DNA of 64,000 bases from Carya illinoinensis. Taxonomy: Eukaryota; Streptophyta; Magnoliopsida; Fagales; Juglandaceae. Under the pieces are notes generated by a model. It saw nothing but the letters and a program-made list of their open reading frames with translations. It was not told the DNA's origin and ran no database searches. The stretch is from the NCBI RefSeq assembly GCF_018687715.1, contig NC_056762.1, positions 22,385,364 to 22,449,363 of the forward strand, given 5' to 3'. Positions within the stretch are counted from its first letter, which is position 1, and every line of letters begins with the position of its first letter. Positions 46,822-59,014 of this stretch are shown here, piece by piece. The position numbers were made by a program, and so were the translations under genes.

Positions 46822-47782
46822 AACAAGGTTAGCCCAAAATGACCACTTTGGAGTCTGGACTCCAATTAACTTCATCAAAGATTAATGAATAATAGTAAAA
46901 AGTATGTGAAAAGTAATAATAAAGTAATTAATAATAGTGAAATATTATGAGAATACCTGAAATATTCTTGGTACCCAAACCCAGCCCTTTGTGTTTGGAG
47001 AGAGGTTAGGGTTTGAGGAGAATAGCTCTAAGTAATGGGCGTGTGTTACTTTCCTCGAGAGATCGGTTTCAACTAATATTAGGTGTATTAAACCCGTGAC
47101 CCAATGAACCCGACTTTAGTCAAGTGGACCCATGTGGGGTCTTCAGGATTGATCAGGTCTAGGCCTTTTATGCATAGCCCTAATAATACCAAATCAATAG
47201 ATAGAGATTAAAAGAAATGCAAAGACATACATATTTAAGGAGAGCCAAATCATCATCCATCATCTACCAAACCACATGAAAATGAAATGAACTAATTAAC
47301 TTTTACTATTGAACCAAAACCCATAGTGATAAGCACTTATTTTCTTCTTACTATTTCTATAAATGATGTTGCACCCTTTTCTTTTTATTGGCATCGGGCA
47401 TTCAAGATAAAACCTCAACTAATCTTAGGAAGCGCATTTTTATTGGCATAAGGTGATCAATAGCGCGAACAACCTTGTTAACAACAACCACACCTCACTA
47501 GTTTGTTACTAAATAGGGGGAGGTTTGGTTTGTGAGTTGAGATGAAAGTTAAATAAAATATTATTAGCATATTATTTTTTCATATTATTATTATTTTGAA
47601 ATTTGAAAAAAATTAAATTTTTTATTATACATTGTGTGGAAATTTGTTAAAGTTATAATGATTAGATGAGATTAGCTAAGATAAATTGGAAGGACTTTTG
47701 TATCCAAACAGGGCCTAAAAGTCCAACCATCCCAAAACAAAATAGCACCAATAGTTAAGTGAATTTTAGACCATAGTCTATT
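46822..47782. repeat. Duplicate of intron 1 segment of the NFD4-like gene
   Basis: It aligns in the same orientation with 53932-54603 inside intron 1 of the intact NFD4-like gene. Shared blocks include AACAAGGTTAGCCCAAAATG, TGGAGTCTGGACTCC, TAAATGATGTTGCACCC, a MITE at the same relative place, and GACCATAGTCTAT at the end. This copy has about 290 extra bases (46884-47185). It is most simply the intron 1 remnant of the broken NFD4-like pseudogene. Confidence 0.8.
47508..47716. mobile_element. MITE in the duplicated intron segment
   Basis: Starts AGGTTTGGTTTGTGAGTTGAGATG and ends TTTTGTATCCAAACAGGGCC. The same element is at 54334-54540, so it was present before the duplication. Confidence 0.7.
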
Positions 47783-48479
47783 GGTTGATTAATTAGACTG
47801 TTTTTGGAGCGTGTATGAGTTGAACATGCTGTTGGGTTGATTATGTCCTGTTGGATGGGTTGTGATGGTGGACTGATTGTGTTGGATAGGTTGTAAGTTG
47901 TGGGGCTATTTGGGTGTTTGAAATTGTGAAGATTATGAATACATAGTGGTTGGTGTGTGGAGGTCCTTTTGAATGAAATGTTGGAGACCGAAGGTTGTAC
48001 TATCTCTATTGGTGTGTTTGAAATTGTGGAAATTGAGAATATATAGTAAGTTGATGTGTGGGGCAGTTTTGGGATTTTAGTTGTGGCGGTTGGTTTGGTG
48101 TTGATTAGATTGACCAAGCATGAGAAGGGTGGGAGTATTTGATTTGTGATGTGCTTCAAACGAGTGAGGTGGTGTTTGTTTAAAATAAGCATTTTTGAGG
48201 ACTGTGGGATGTGCTTGATAGGTTGGTTTATGGGTTATTGGTTGTGGACTAGTCGAGGATAAGGGCTATATATTTGCTTGTCATGGCGAGAGTAAGTGTA
48301 GACTGTTTTGTTGACATGTTGTAGTGTTTAGTAAAGTGGAATTTCAAAGTTTGGGTTAAAGTATTGGTGTGCGGGGAATTGAAGAGTTTGTGTTTATAAC
48401 ATGATTAGAAACCGAGGCATGAATTATAGATTAAGTGTGCTGATTTATAGTTACGAGACCTGAAAGCATGAGATTGTAG
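47783..48479. other. Spacer with short internal repeats
   Basis: No gene. A motif TTTGAAATTGTG..GA..AT..ATA..GT..G is repeated around 47923-47960 and 48008-48060. The 145-codon minus-strand frame here (48192-47755) is repetitive and has no domain. Confidence 0.5.
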
Positions 48480-50467
48480 TCATAGAGTCCGTTGATTATG
48501 TCGTTTATTCTATCAATCTAAGTTTATTTGGATTATTAATTTGCTATGCTTAAGTGACGATCAATATCGCTTGACACGGTTGTGAGAATTTTCAGGAAAA
48601 TTGAAGAGTTAGATAAATGGGTTTATATGCTAGACTTTGCATAAAATAAATGAACTGAGATTGATTTTGAAAAAAATATGCATATTTTGTTATGGAAAGA
48701 AATTTGAAACAACCCCAGTTATTTTTTCTACATTACTTATGAAATTTGTATAAAAGAGAAGTATTTTTGTCATGAATAGCGTAGACATGAGCAAATTTTT
48801 GACATTTTGTTTCTGAACTATGCAAAAAGAACGAATATGAAATCTAAAAATTTGTGCATACTATGTGAAGATGTTCTGAATCTATTTTGAATATGTGAAA
48901 ATGATCTGAATATTTTCAGTACTCTATTATGATATAATTGGGTATATGAAAACCTTTGGCAGACATCCTGATTTTGTTTTCAGTTTTGATACAATGATTC
49001 TGATTTTGTGATAGTGTGGTACCAACATTTATGTTCTGATCTGATTATCACCTTGCCACACGATATAATAGTGGTCTCTGGCCCCGTGATGGAAGTCTCA
49101 CTCTCATTCACTTGAATTTGGAATGTTGGATGACTAAATCTAGGGTTACCTCAAGCCAACACAAAGATCCAAATTGATTTGTTGGTGAAAATTAAGACTA
49201 ACTCAGGTTAGCACTTATCTCTCTAAAGTTTTAAAGAGAAAATTTTCATTCATTAAAAGAAAATATAATAATTATTATCAATAATGCAATGGCCGAAACT
49301 TATATATAGTAGTCCTCTAGGGTTTCGGCCTCACTAGATATAGATCTTAACATACATCAACTCCTAAGAAGTTTAAGAAAATAAAACCTAATGCCTGAAA
49401 TAAAGGAAATAAACTAGGTAATAAACTTAAACAAATTAAAATAAATAAATTCCTAATTTAAAGGACATATGGTCGGAGCCCACTCCCTGAAAATTAAGGG
49501 ATTTGTTCTCTTGTCATCCAACCCCTAAAATCAAGGAATTGGCCAACACTCGAAACTCTTCTAGTTGCTCTTGTCTTGGGCGCCCAACACAACATCACCT
49601 GAGCCATGCATGCACCCAAATGCAACTCTCCAAACCTTAGCACGCTTAGCCCTCCTAGTGGCATTACGAATGATTCTTCTTGCATCTCCATCACCCCATC
49701 ACAAGACATAATAGTGTCTTTTGTCTCTGTCATGGGATACAACAGTGGCTTTTAACCCCGCCACAAGATATAATAGTGATCTATGTTTTAAGTGCATCAC
49801 CTTGGGTGACGAACAGTGATAGATTCTGCTTGGTAAATTGCAAACATGCACAATCCTACCACAGGGGTTAAATATAACCTCTTTTTTTATATGATACGAT
49901 ATGATGATAATGCTCAGTTATGTTATGCCAAAGGATTTCTTAATATGAATGCTTTGATTTGTCACTTTGATATTTTGATAACATATTTTGGTTCTGTATT
50001 TTGAACCTTGTAAATGCTCATGTTTATATACTAGTATACGTTATCTGCTTACTGAGTTGTTGATAACTCTCTACTTATCTCCACAATATTTTCAAATGAC
50101 GTGAATTTTTCAACTGATGATCAAGATTAAGAAGCATGAACAAGCTTATTGAGTGTTGGAGATATGTATTGAGATTACTAGAGACTACTATCTTGTAGAT
50201 TGATTTGTTCTTTTGATTCGGTTTATTTGACATGTTGACACTTTTTTTAAGAGTTGTTGATTTATTTGTTAGACTATTATTTTGATGACCTTCTAGAGGG
50301 ATATACATGTATATTTGGTGGAAATAGATGAATTTATATTTATGGAGTCTTTAAAAATAAATGAGGTTATATTTATGGAGTCTTTTGGAATATCTATTTG
50401 TCTTGGTAAAAATGGTTTAGGCGACAGGTTGTAGCTCTCCAACCCATCCGAGTACGGGGCGTTACAC
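48480..50467 (+). repeat. Truncated LTR related to the old gypsy element
   Basis: It aligns with the joined LTR pieces at about 17400-17639 and 32616-33761. It ends GGGGCGTTACA at 50467 and lacks the TGTAAGACCC start. About 49100-49680 looks like an insertion or rearranged stretch, since the homologous LTR has no counterpart. It may be the displaced 3' LTR of the element at 16463-37550 or an independent copy. It preserves the empty target site of hAT 1. Confidence 0.7.
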
Positions 50468-50685
50468 TCCACACCGAACAATCCAAATTTTATCAATTAT
50501 GCAAGTTGAACTTATTTTTATATAAAGTTCCCTGATGATATAAAGTTTCAAAATGCTAGCTGAATGTGCCAACTTCCAATTGCAACTTATTTTTGTGATT
50601 TTTTTTTTTTTTTTATATATAATTATGCAAAATAGAAAAAAAAATTTAGTTGTAAATCAAATTTTGCCATGGAGAACGATTAACT

Positions 50686-50705
50686 TATTGTTGTTGTTGT
50701 TGTTG

Positions 50706-50742
<37 letters not shown>
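50686..50742. repeat. (TTG)n(TTA)n microsatellite
   Basis: About eight TTG units run directly into about eleven TTA units. It generates a poly-leucine frame that is not a gene. Confidence 0.95.
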
Positions 50743-50747
<5 letters not shown>

Positions 50748-50868
50748 GTGGTTATTCTGAAACAGTAATGTTGATACATATTAATATTGAAGTAATTAAT
50801 CCAGAATGAAATACAAAACTTGAGTCAATTTTCAAATGAAAAATCTAGTTACAAGCACAACTGCTAAT

Positions 50869-51062
50869 TAATATGTGTATTAATACAATGTAATTGGTCA
50901 AAAACTAAATTTTATTGAAAGTAATGTTAATTTAAATTTTGAATATGAAGGAATAAACTGCGTACTAATATGTGTATCAATACAATATGATTGGTCAAAA
51001 AGTAGATTTTATTGAAAACAATATTAATTTAAATTTTGAATATGAAGGAATCAGTATTGATA
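50869..51062. repeat. Tandem duplication of about 97 bp
   Basis: Two adjacent imperfect copies (50869-50965 and 50966-51062) share ATATGTGTAT, AATTGGTCAAAAA-type and AATTTAAATTTTGAATATGA blocks. The flanking 50468-51540 holds no recognisable gene. Confidence 0.8.
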
Positions 51063-51714
51063 TGCAGATTAGTACACGATTTTGCTTGTACGTAGCAAAA
51101 CTCATTTTCCAAATGTAAAAGGCTTGGGATATTAGCTAATTAGGGCGTGTGTGGGTCGGAGGACTTAATGCAGTAGATCGATTTTGGTGCTTTCAAAATT
51201 AAAAAACAGGCCTCAAAAAGTGGTTTCAAATCGGGGGAGGTTGACGTGTGATTTGTGGGGAAATTTTTTCACACAGAGTAGAGGAATAACGTACGTTTTG
51301 CTTTCCAGGTCTTGCAACAGTGTTGATAATTTGTAAACTCCCCACATAATTAAAGCTCGTTTTAGTGAGAAAAGCCAAGCGAAAGACTTTATATGCTATT
51401 TAGTGCGGTAGTGAGAAAATACAATTTAGCAAACACTTGCAACCTTTTTATCGAATATCTGAATTTTTACATTCAAAAACTCTATTTATAGTCAATTTTT
51501 AGTACTTTGCGCAAGAGTACGTAACAATAACTATATTTAGCATAACTTGTTGTGGGTCCCAATGCCCGGAATAGCTGTGTCTTTCCCTTGAATTCTGTTG
51601 TGCGGCCATTATGTCATGTATCTTTTTAGTTAGTGCCTTTTCCTTTGTAGTTCAACCTAATGAATCAGGTAGCGCGCTACGATCTTGTACTGTCTCTTCA
51701 ACGCAATGCATATA

Positions 51715-54700
51715 TTAATACAGCTGTGTAGACATGCGGTTCTGTTCAAAATGGTTATAAGCATGTCTGGTTCTCAAGAACAACAGCACACTACAAGCTA
51801 GCCCCAGAATCGACATGCATCCCCACCACACAAACGTTAAGAAATAGCACTGCCTCCCAATGCATACTGCTGATTCAGAGCTTGTGTAGGCATCATAAAC
51901 AACTGCAGCAACACAGCCATAAACGAGTGACCCAATTGGGATATTGGTGATGAGAATGTTGTGATTCACACCCACACTATTTGGTCCAAACAGCTCCGAT
52001 GTAATTGATACGGCTGCAGCAAAGATGAACCCAGAGCTTAAGGCAACTAGTGATGTGCCTACATGCAGTGCCAGCCCGCTGCCTGATGCTGCTAGCAACA
52101 GGAAAGCAATTGGGGTTGGCAAAAGTGCAATTGTCAGCCACCCAGTCCTTGCAAAATAAAACTTCCTGCACATAAATATAGGTTAATGTAATCATTTTAA
52201 GTTATATATTTAACACATTATGCCGTGCTGCTCCATCTTAAAGTTTTCATATTAAAAGATGTATCAAATTAAAGTTGGATCAATGGAAGCTTGTGAACTA
52301 CTTATATCCCCCCATGTTTGCTCTGTTCCAATGAAGTTTTGCCCTACCTATCTTTCTATTATGCTCTACTGAAGTTGCTCTTGATGCTTTTAAACAAGCT
52401 AGGATAGCAGATTCGAAAGACAGGTCATTGTGCAATAAGAGTAAGGACTGGCTAAGTAGAAGTGGTCGTTACTTACGCACGAATGTAGTCGGGTGCAGCT
52501 GAAAGCAATCGGCCAAAGAAGGAAAATGAGGAATAGAGTGTAAGGAGCGTCGTAGTCTCTGAACCTTGTCCCAGAGACTGTGCGATCTGTCCTAGATTGT
52601 TACTGTAAACCAGCCCTATTGTACCTCCGCAGAAGTAAGCAAGATAATACAGCCAGAAATCCAACCTGCGTACAACGATTCGTGCTGGATGCTCTTCCCC
52701 GAGCATTGCCAACTGATCCTTGGCTATCGTTCTCTGGCAACATCCACACCCTTCAATCTCTCCAGCTAATTTTGGGCCATTGATCCCATTCACAGCTCCA
52801 TTTTCGCTTGAGTGATGGAATGATCCTTGCCCAACAGAGCCAATACTACCAGCATGAAGGGAAAGAAGCTCTTTATGAATCTCAAGATCGTCTGCATCAA
52901 CAAGAATGAAGCCAGACCCAGCTTGAAGATGGAAAGAATGAAAGGAGCGATGAAACCAATCTTTAGCACAGACAACCCCAGGGATGCATAAAGGGGCCAC
53001 TAGAAGTGCAATGGCTCCAATAAAAAGGAGACGAGCTGTTGTTGTATCTGAATTGGAAGGACCAAAGAGAACATAAATGCCGGTGATGACTGCTAATAAG
53101 TTCAAAAACAAGAACAAAAGGGAGTCACGGTGAACTTCATCTGGGGAAAGGGGGTCTAGAGAAGGTTGGCTGAGAATTGGGATCAATGATACTATAGATG
53201 TGAGTAGGGGAATGAGAGCATTTAGAAGAAGATATGTAGTATCAGAAGATGGGTCAATTGCAGTGGCAGCAAGAGTGTAGAAGGCTGCACTTATGCCATT
53301 GAAGCTTACTGTGAGTGAGATTGCAAGGGGTCGATTGGATGGAAAGTTTTGATTGCAAAGAACAAAGCATACAGTGTTGAACCAACAAATGCTACAGCCT
53401 GCCAACAAACACAGAAGAAAGACCTGCCACGGTAGATTAAGACACCATTAATATCAGGGGCCAAGAATGAACATATATTTTTTATAAAAGTTAGTGGTAA
53501 TATCTAGAGTACTGCAGAATCAAATTAGAGATAGCAAAATCATGATTAGTACAGGAAATTAGCCAATGAAAACTTGATTACAACCTTCTGTTTCACGCAT
53601 TATTAGATTCATGAATATCGGCTTTCTTTCTGCATAGCTTCAGATCTTTATGCTCTTCCATGGAACACCATCCGTCCATATAAATGGCTCAGGATCCCTT
53701 TTCAGTTATGATCTTATGGCCTGTTAATTAATCTAAAGTTTCTGAAATCTAAATGTGTGATTTTGGAAATTAATTAAACTTTATTGCTTGCAAATTAATG
53801 TGGTTTTTATAAATGACTTCAATGCTCTGTTCAGTCGTCTCTCTCTCTCTCTAAATCCTATGAAAAGGGTCATTTGAAAAGGGTTGGTTGATGAGAACTA
53901 TAATGAGCATGAATCAAACACATGGCTAAAGAACAAGGTTAGCCCAAAATGACCACTCTGGAGTCTGGACTCCAATTAACTTCATCCAAGATTAAAATAA
54001 TCATAACAATACCAAATCAGTAAACAGAGATGATAAAAATGCAAAGACAGTCATATTTAAGGAGATCCAAATCATCATCGATCATCTACCAAACCACATG
54101 AAAATTAAATGAAATAATTAACTTTTACCATTGAACCAAAACCCATAGTGATAAGTACTTATTTTCTTCTTACTGTTTCTATAAATGATGTTGCACCCTT
54201 TTTTTATTAGCATCGGGCATTCAGGATAAAACCTCGACTAAATCATAGGATGCACATTTTTATTGGCATAAGGTGATCAGTAGCGCGAAAAACCTTGTCA
54301 ACAACAAGCACACCTCACTAGTTTGTCACTAAGGAGAGGTTTGGTCAGTGAGTTGAGATGAAAGTTGAAAATTGAATAAAATATTATTAGAATAATATTT
54401 ATTCATATTATTATTGTTTTGAAATTCAAAAAAATTGAATTTTTTATTATATCTTGAATGGAAATTTGAGAAAGTTATAATGATTAGATGAGATTAGTTG
54501 AAATAAATTGGAAGGATTTTTGTATCCGAACCAGGCCTAAAAGCCTAACCGTCCCAAAACAAAACAACACCAACAGTTAAGTGAATCTCAGACCATAGTC
54601 TATGGGTAGATGTAACCTTAAAAAATGAAAGGATAATAACAATGAATGAATTATTGCTAAATAAGAAAAATCACAATTCTCCCCTTTGTTTCACTATAAT

Positions 54701-55669
54701 GTACAGTGCAGTCAGAAAAAGTGAATCCAAAACAGAAAAATAGAATGGAAAGTTTGAATCTTCAAATTACCCTTGACAACCTCAAATTGTCAAGAGGTTT
54801 AACTTTGTACGTAACTACTTCAATTATTAAAACTAGCACGTTGAATCTTCAATGGAGCAGACCAGAAGGGGACTGGGTAAAAGCCAACAGCAGCTTTCAT
54901 CTCAAAAGGTTGGAAGATGGGAGGGGGTGTTGTCTTCAGAAACAGTTCAGGAGACCCATTAGCAGCTGCAGTATGGCCAAGCAGCTGAAGCAGTAGCTTT
55001 GGAGAGGACTATTGAATTGTTGTTGAGTTGGGGTTTCAGCAGGTTGTGTTTGAAGGAGATTCACTGAATTTGGTTAAATATATTCTAAGCACAGAGGAGA
55101 ATTGCTCATGGTAAGGCCAGATTGTTGAAGATCTCATGTCTGTTTCCAAGCATCCAACTCGATAGAAAATCCAGTTTGCTCCCAGAAATTGCAATTAGAT
55201 TGCTCAGATCCTTGCAAGGATGGCCTTACAGTTAGATGATGAAGCTGTATGGATTGAAGAGGGCCCTTTGGAAATTATGCATTGTATTGAACATGACAGA
55301 AACTGTTTCTATGCTTTAATTTATGACATGAATGTTATCTTTAAAAAATAAAAATAAAAAGAAAATAGGTGACATGATTTAATTTTAATTTTTAACGGTC
55401 GGAGATTTAAATTATAAAATCTAATTGATAATATTTAAATTTTAAAATTTATCTTTTATATTAAATTATATCAATGAAATATTTTACTAAATATATATAT
55501 ATTATCCACACCTCTTTATAAATAGAACTCAATCCATCAATTATTGAAAAATTGGAAAATAGAAAGTTAATAATTAATCCAGAGTTGCAAATCGAAACTT
55601 GACAGAATTGAATGTGCCCAATCAAAGTACAACCGCCATGAAAATGACCAAGTGCTCATGTGTTTGTGT

Positions 55670-55707
<38 letters not shown>

Positions 55708-56020
55708 ATACCAGGAAGTAAGGCAAGGTGATGATACTGGTAATCACAAGCCACTGAATGCCATAGCCAGCAAGGCCCATGAAAGCAGCCATGAACATCA
55801 CCACCCACGTCGGAAAATGCTTCAATGCCAGGCCAGACGACCACCCGAATGCCTTTCCGAGATCCGACGCCACTGCCAAGTAATTCAGCTGCACCTGAGA
55901 GATGCCAAGAACCGATTTCAATGCCGAAGAGTAGGCTGAAAAATCGAAGTTTGTGCCGGTGAATGCCTGAATCCATATGGTGGACACCACTATCATCCAC
56001 TTCCGTGACTGCGCCTTCAT
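51715..56020 (-). CDS. NFD4-like nodulin-like / MFS membrane transporter
   Basis: Three exons: 56020-55712, 53423-52477 and 52165-51715, all with GT-AG borders and matching phases, giving 568 residues. The start is the ATG at 56020 (MKAQSRKWMIVVSTIW). Residues 1-250 are the nodulin-like domain with the family signature FTGTNFDFSAYSSALK. The rest forms the second half of the 12-helix MFS fold, separated by a hydrophilic loop (about 280-390) and ending in a short cytoplasmic tail. NFD4 of Arabidopsis is linked to karyogamy; relatives are putative membrane transporters of unknown substrate. The first motif, GTNF and PNSVGVNHNILITNIPIGS are intact and no stops are present. The start is downstream of a (TA)n run at 56094-56113. 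Intron 1 is long (2288 bp) and full of repeats. Confidence 0.92.
54334..54540. mobile_element. MITE in intron 1 of the NFD4-like gene
   Basis: Starts GGAGAGGTTTGGTCAGTGAG and ends TTTTGTATCCGAACCAGGCC, with an AT-rich middle. It is the partner of the MITE at 47508-47716. Confidence 0.7.
54845..55300 (+). pseudogene. RNase H-like (reverse-transcriptase-associated) domain pseudogene
   Basis: Across several frames the plus strand recalls the plant RNase H-like domain found alone or at the end of non-LTR elements: WSRPEGDWVKANSS, then VVFRNSSGDPLAAAVW, ALERTIELLLSWGFSRLCL, NCNQIAHILARMAL and a tail near 55290. At least three frameshifts and several stops are present. It lies antisense within intron 1 of the NFD4-like gene. 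Confidence 0.6.
55669..55704. repeat. (GA)n microsatellite at the splice donor of intron 1
   Basis: On the gene strand the donor GTATGTT (intron bases from 55711 down) is followed by an uninterrupted CT run. Length changes here could affect splicing; this is inference. Confidence 0.9.
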
Positions 56021-56049
56021 GGTCGCGCGAACTATCAGCACTCCGTCCA

Positions 56050-56330
56050 GCCCGATGGATTATTCTTGATGAATGTGCGTGCATGCTATATCATATATAT
56101 ATATATATATATACACAGCAGCGATTAAGCATTTCTTATTTTTTTTTTTCTCGAGTAGGCCAGGGCGGTAGATCATGCTGCCTTTTTTTTTTCGTCTGGC
56201 CTCTCAGTGAAGTGATAGGTTTTCAATCCAAATTTTCTGTAGGAAGAATCGGATCATATGTTCTCACACCATAAGACTCGTTAAAAAATTCTTATATTTA
56301 GTCGAATTTAATTATCTATAATGATATTTC
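56050..56330 (-). promoter_or_regulatory. Upstream region of the NFD4-like gene
   Basis: A (TA)n stretch at 56094-56113 lies about 75-95 bp upstream of the ATG and could act as TATA element or simply be a microsatellite. No other recognisable promoter motif is evident. Confidence 0.35.
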
Positions 56331-56367
56331 TGATGACTATGTATTTATATATATATATATATATCAC

Positions 56368-56682
56368 TTATGAGGGCCCTATTTGGTTGCAAGACTCGGT
56401 TGAGATCAATTCAGTTCAGTTTAATTTTAAGTTGAATATAACATCTAAATACATAATTCTCAAATTACTAAACTCATATCAACTCAAAACCTTCTTACAT
56501 GCGAGGCTCACAATCCTTTTTAATTTCTCATAAATAGTACTAAACTTATCTTAACATCCAAATACATTTAAACCTATTTTAGATGAACCCCACATAATTC
56601 ATTTCACTTACTCAATTCACTATTATTCATAAAGAACTCAACTCAATTAAATTCAGCTCAACATCTAAACGTAGTCTAAGTA
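56368..56682. mobile_element. Possible second MITE family
   Basis: Starts GGGCCCTATTTGGTTGCAAG then CTCGGTTGAGAT. It ends AACTCAATTAAATTCAGCTCAACATCTAAACGTAGTC, whose reverse complement resembles the start. The body is full of CAACTCAA-like motifs and has no gene. Confidence 0.45.
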
Positions 56683-57985
56683 TTATTTGCTTTATTTATG
56701 AATGAATTTGTACTTATGCCAAAAATTTAAAATTAATGTAGTGTGATAGATTTTTATATCTGCAATTATCTTGTCAATAATCAGACTTATAAATAGATTT
56801 TCACGTCTCTAAGAATTTTGGGCTCTCACATTTTCATCACTAATTACTTGTTAAATTCATATTAATTTTTTAAATAATAAATTTAAATATTGGTGGGTAG
56901 GTAGTGTAATAGATTTAAAAGTCCATAAATTCATTAATTTGCTAAGGAATAATTTCTATAACACCGAATAAATGAATAAATAAAGTATAAACAGTACTTT
57001 TGTCCAATTCTTAACGAGAATTCATAATAATTATTTATTCTTTAAAATCCAAGTGGACGCTTGTTCTTACTTTTCTTTCTAGATCGAAGGAGGAAGTTAA
57101 AGTACATCATGTGTAATTTGTTGGCTGCTTTTCAAAGGAGAAAGGAAAATGTTGAAAGTAGGTTAGACAAATTGAGGGCAGTCGAAAGGAATAAAACAAA
57201 AAACAAAAAGCTACGTACAGCATCAAACGGAGTAAAACAAAAAGCTACGTACAGCTTTGAAGTCAAGCGAAGGTCCCGTACGGTAGAGTTTGGGTGGAGA
57301 TTCATGCTGAAATTTGGTTAGGGAAGGAAAGGTTGATGGATGGGGAATTCTATAACACTTTTTGAGAAGAGTAATGCTAGTGAAATATGTAAATATCGTA
57401 TAATTATTTTAAAAAGAAATAGAATTTATGATTAAAAAATTAATTTTTTTTATTTAAGTTTTGTATGAATTTATTTTTTTAAAAAAAATTATGTAATATT
57501 TACCGACTGCAAATACATTTTCTCTTTCGGGAATTAAGAAAAATTACCAAAATTTTGTTGGTTGCAAGGTATCAACCAGTCAGCAAAAACGCATCCGGCC
57601 AGGCTAAACTGGCCAACCTATCTGCTTCTAAAAGAGGACCACGAGTCTGACTCCTTTACCCATACCTTTTAACTTTACCAAATCCCATCATTTTCATGTG
57701 TAAAAGCTTTTGTGATTATAATTACATTATTTGTTAAGCAGGTCATGTGAGGATTTTGGACAGTGGCAAAAGTCACGCTATTAATCGTCTTAAATCTTGT
57801 TATCTTTTATCATTATTTATTTTCTTATATATAGAACGTGATAATTAAATAAAATATTATTTTTTAATATTATTATTATTTTAAAAATTAAAAAAATTAA
57901 TTTTTTTATATTTTATATAAAAATTTAAAAATAAAATAAAATAAAATAATTTTACTATCCAAACATAACCGACTGTCATAGCCAC
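56683..57985. other. AT-rich spacer
   Basis: No recognisable gene. An 86-codon frame at 57061-57321 is Lys/Arg-rich without a known domain. A MITE fragment of the GTTTGGATAGTG family (end TTTTACTATCCAAAC) occupies about 57838-57968, and the hAT 2 target duplication ends the stretch. Confidence 0.5.
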
Positions 57986-58949
57986 TAGGGGTGTGCAAAT
58001 AATGTCTTGGGCCGGTCCGTCCGCATCAATCGAAGTGAGCCCACCCGACATTTGTCGGGTTATTCGGATCCAACTCTCTTACGGGTTGAGATTTGCTAAC
58101 ATCGGTCGAAACCGATTGAGCCGCAGTCTTCGTTTCAAGCCCTTCCTCTGGTTATACAAACCCTAGCCTCCAGTGCACCACGCCGTTCGTCTTCGCCGGT
58201 CGACTTCGCCGTTTGACTTCGCCGTTCATCTTCGCCGTCCAAACCAATAAGTCCCTCTTAAACGCATTTCCCCCGAACTGAATGAGGATTTTGTGCCCTG
58301 GATCCTTCCTCTCTCTGTTTGCAATGAAAAGATTATCCTCTCTGTTTGTAGCTTAGCCATATTATAGCTTAGCCATATTTCATATTTGAGAACAGAGTGG
58401 GAATTTGGAAACTGTTCTAGTTTTTCTCAGCATTGGTTGGGAAACTTCGTTCCTTTCTTGCTTGGATAATGGTTTGGTTAAAAAACAGTGAAAGTTTTGG
58501 TCCATACTCCACTACGTTTTCTTGGTTCAGAAATTGCTTGGATAATGGAAATGAGATGATAGTTTAAAGTGTTAATGACTAGTTTTACAATTTAGAATTG
58601 ATAGACTTATCTGCCACTACCTAATTCCCCATAATTGGTCTAAACCTTTACAGATTCCAACTTGGCTATAATAATATATACACATTTGGATGAGTATTAG
58701 CTGTGGGAGAGTCAACATAAGGTCCTGGAAATTGCATAGGTCAATTTATGTAGGGGAAGGCATTCAGAATGCCCTGTTAAACCAGTAGGTAATATTTTCT
58801 TTGAATTGTTGTTAAAGGGAACCCAATCTTCCTTTTTGTGGAGCCCAATTGCTTATTACTTTTATCCATTGATTCTTAACCATTGGATGGAATGCAAATC
58901 TTTTGTAGGTCTTCTTTTGTGGTACCTGATATGTATGTATATATAAATA

Positions 58950-59014
<65 letters not shown>

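Larger units (their letters stand above)
53424..55711 (-). other. Intron 1 of the NFD4-like gene, with inserted repeats
   Basis: Contains the duplicated segment 53932-54603 with its MITE (54334-54540), an RNase H-like pseudogene on the opposite strand (about 54845-55300) and a (GA)n run immediately next to the splice donor (55669-55704). Confidence 0.85.

Noticed and set aside
47755..48192. 145-codon minus-strand frame
   Set aside because: Internal repeats and biased composition without a known domain; it overlaps the end of a duplicated intron segment.
50553..50768. Frame ending in poly-leucine
   Set aside because: Produced by the (TTG)n(TTA)n microsatellite.
56321..56533. 70-codon frame starting near a (TA)n run
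   Set aside because: Runs across a microsatellite and a probable MITE; no domain.
57061..57321. 86-codon Lys/Arg-rich frame
   Set aside because: No conserved domain and no paralogue in the window; it may be coding but cannot be supported.
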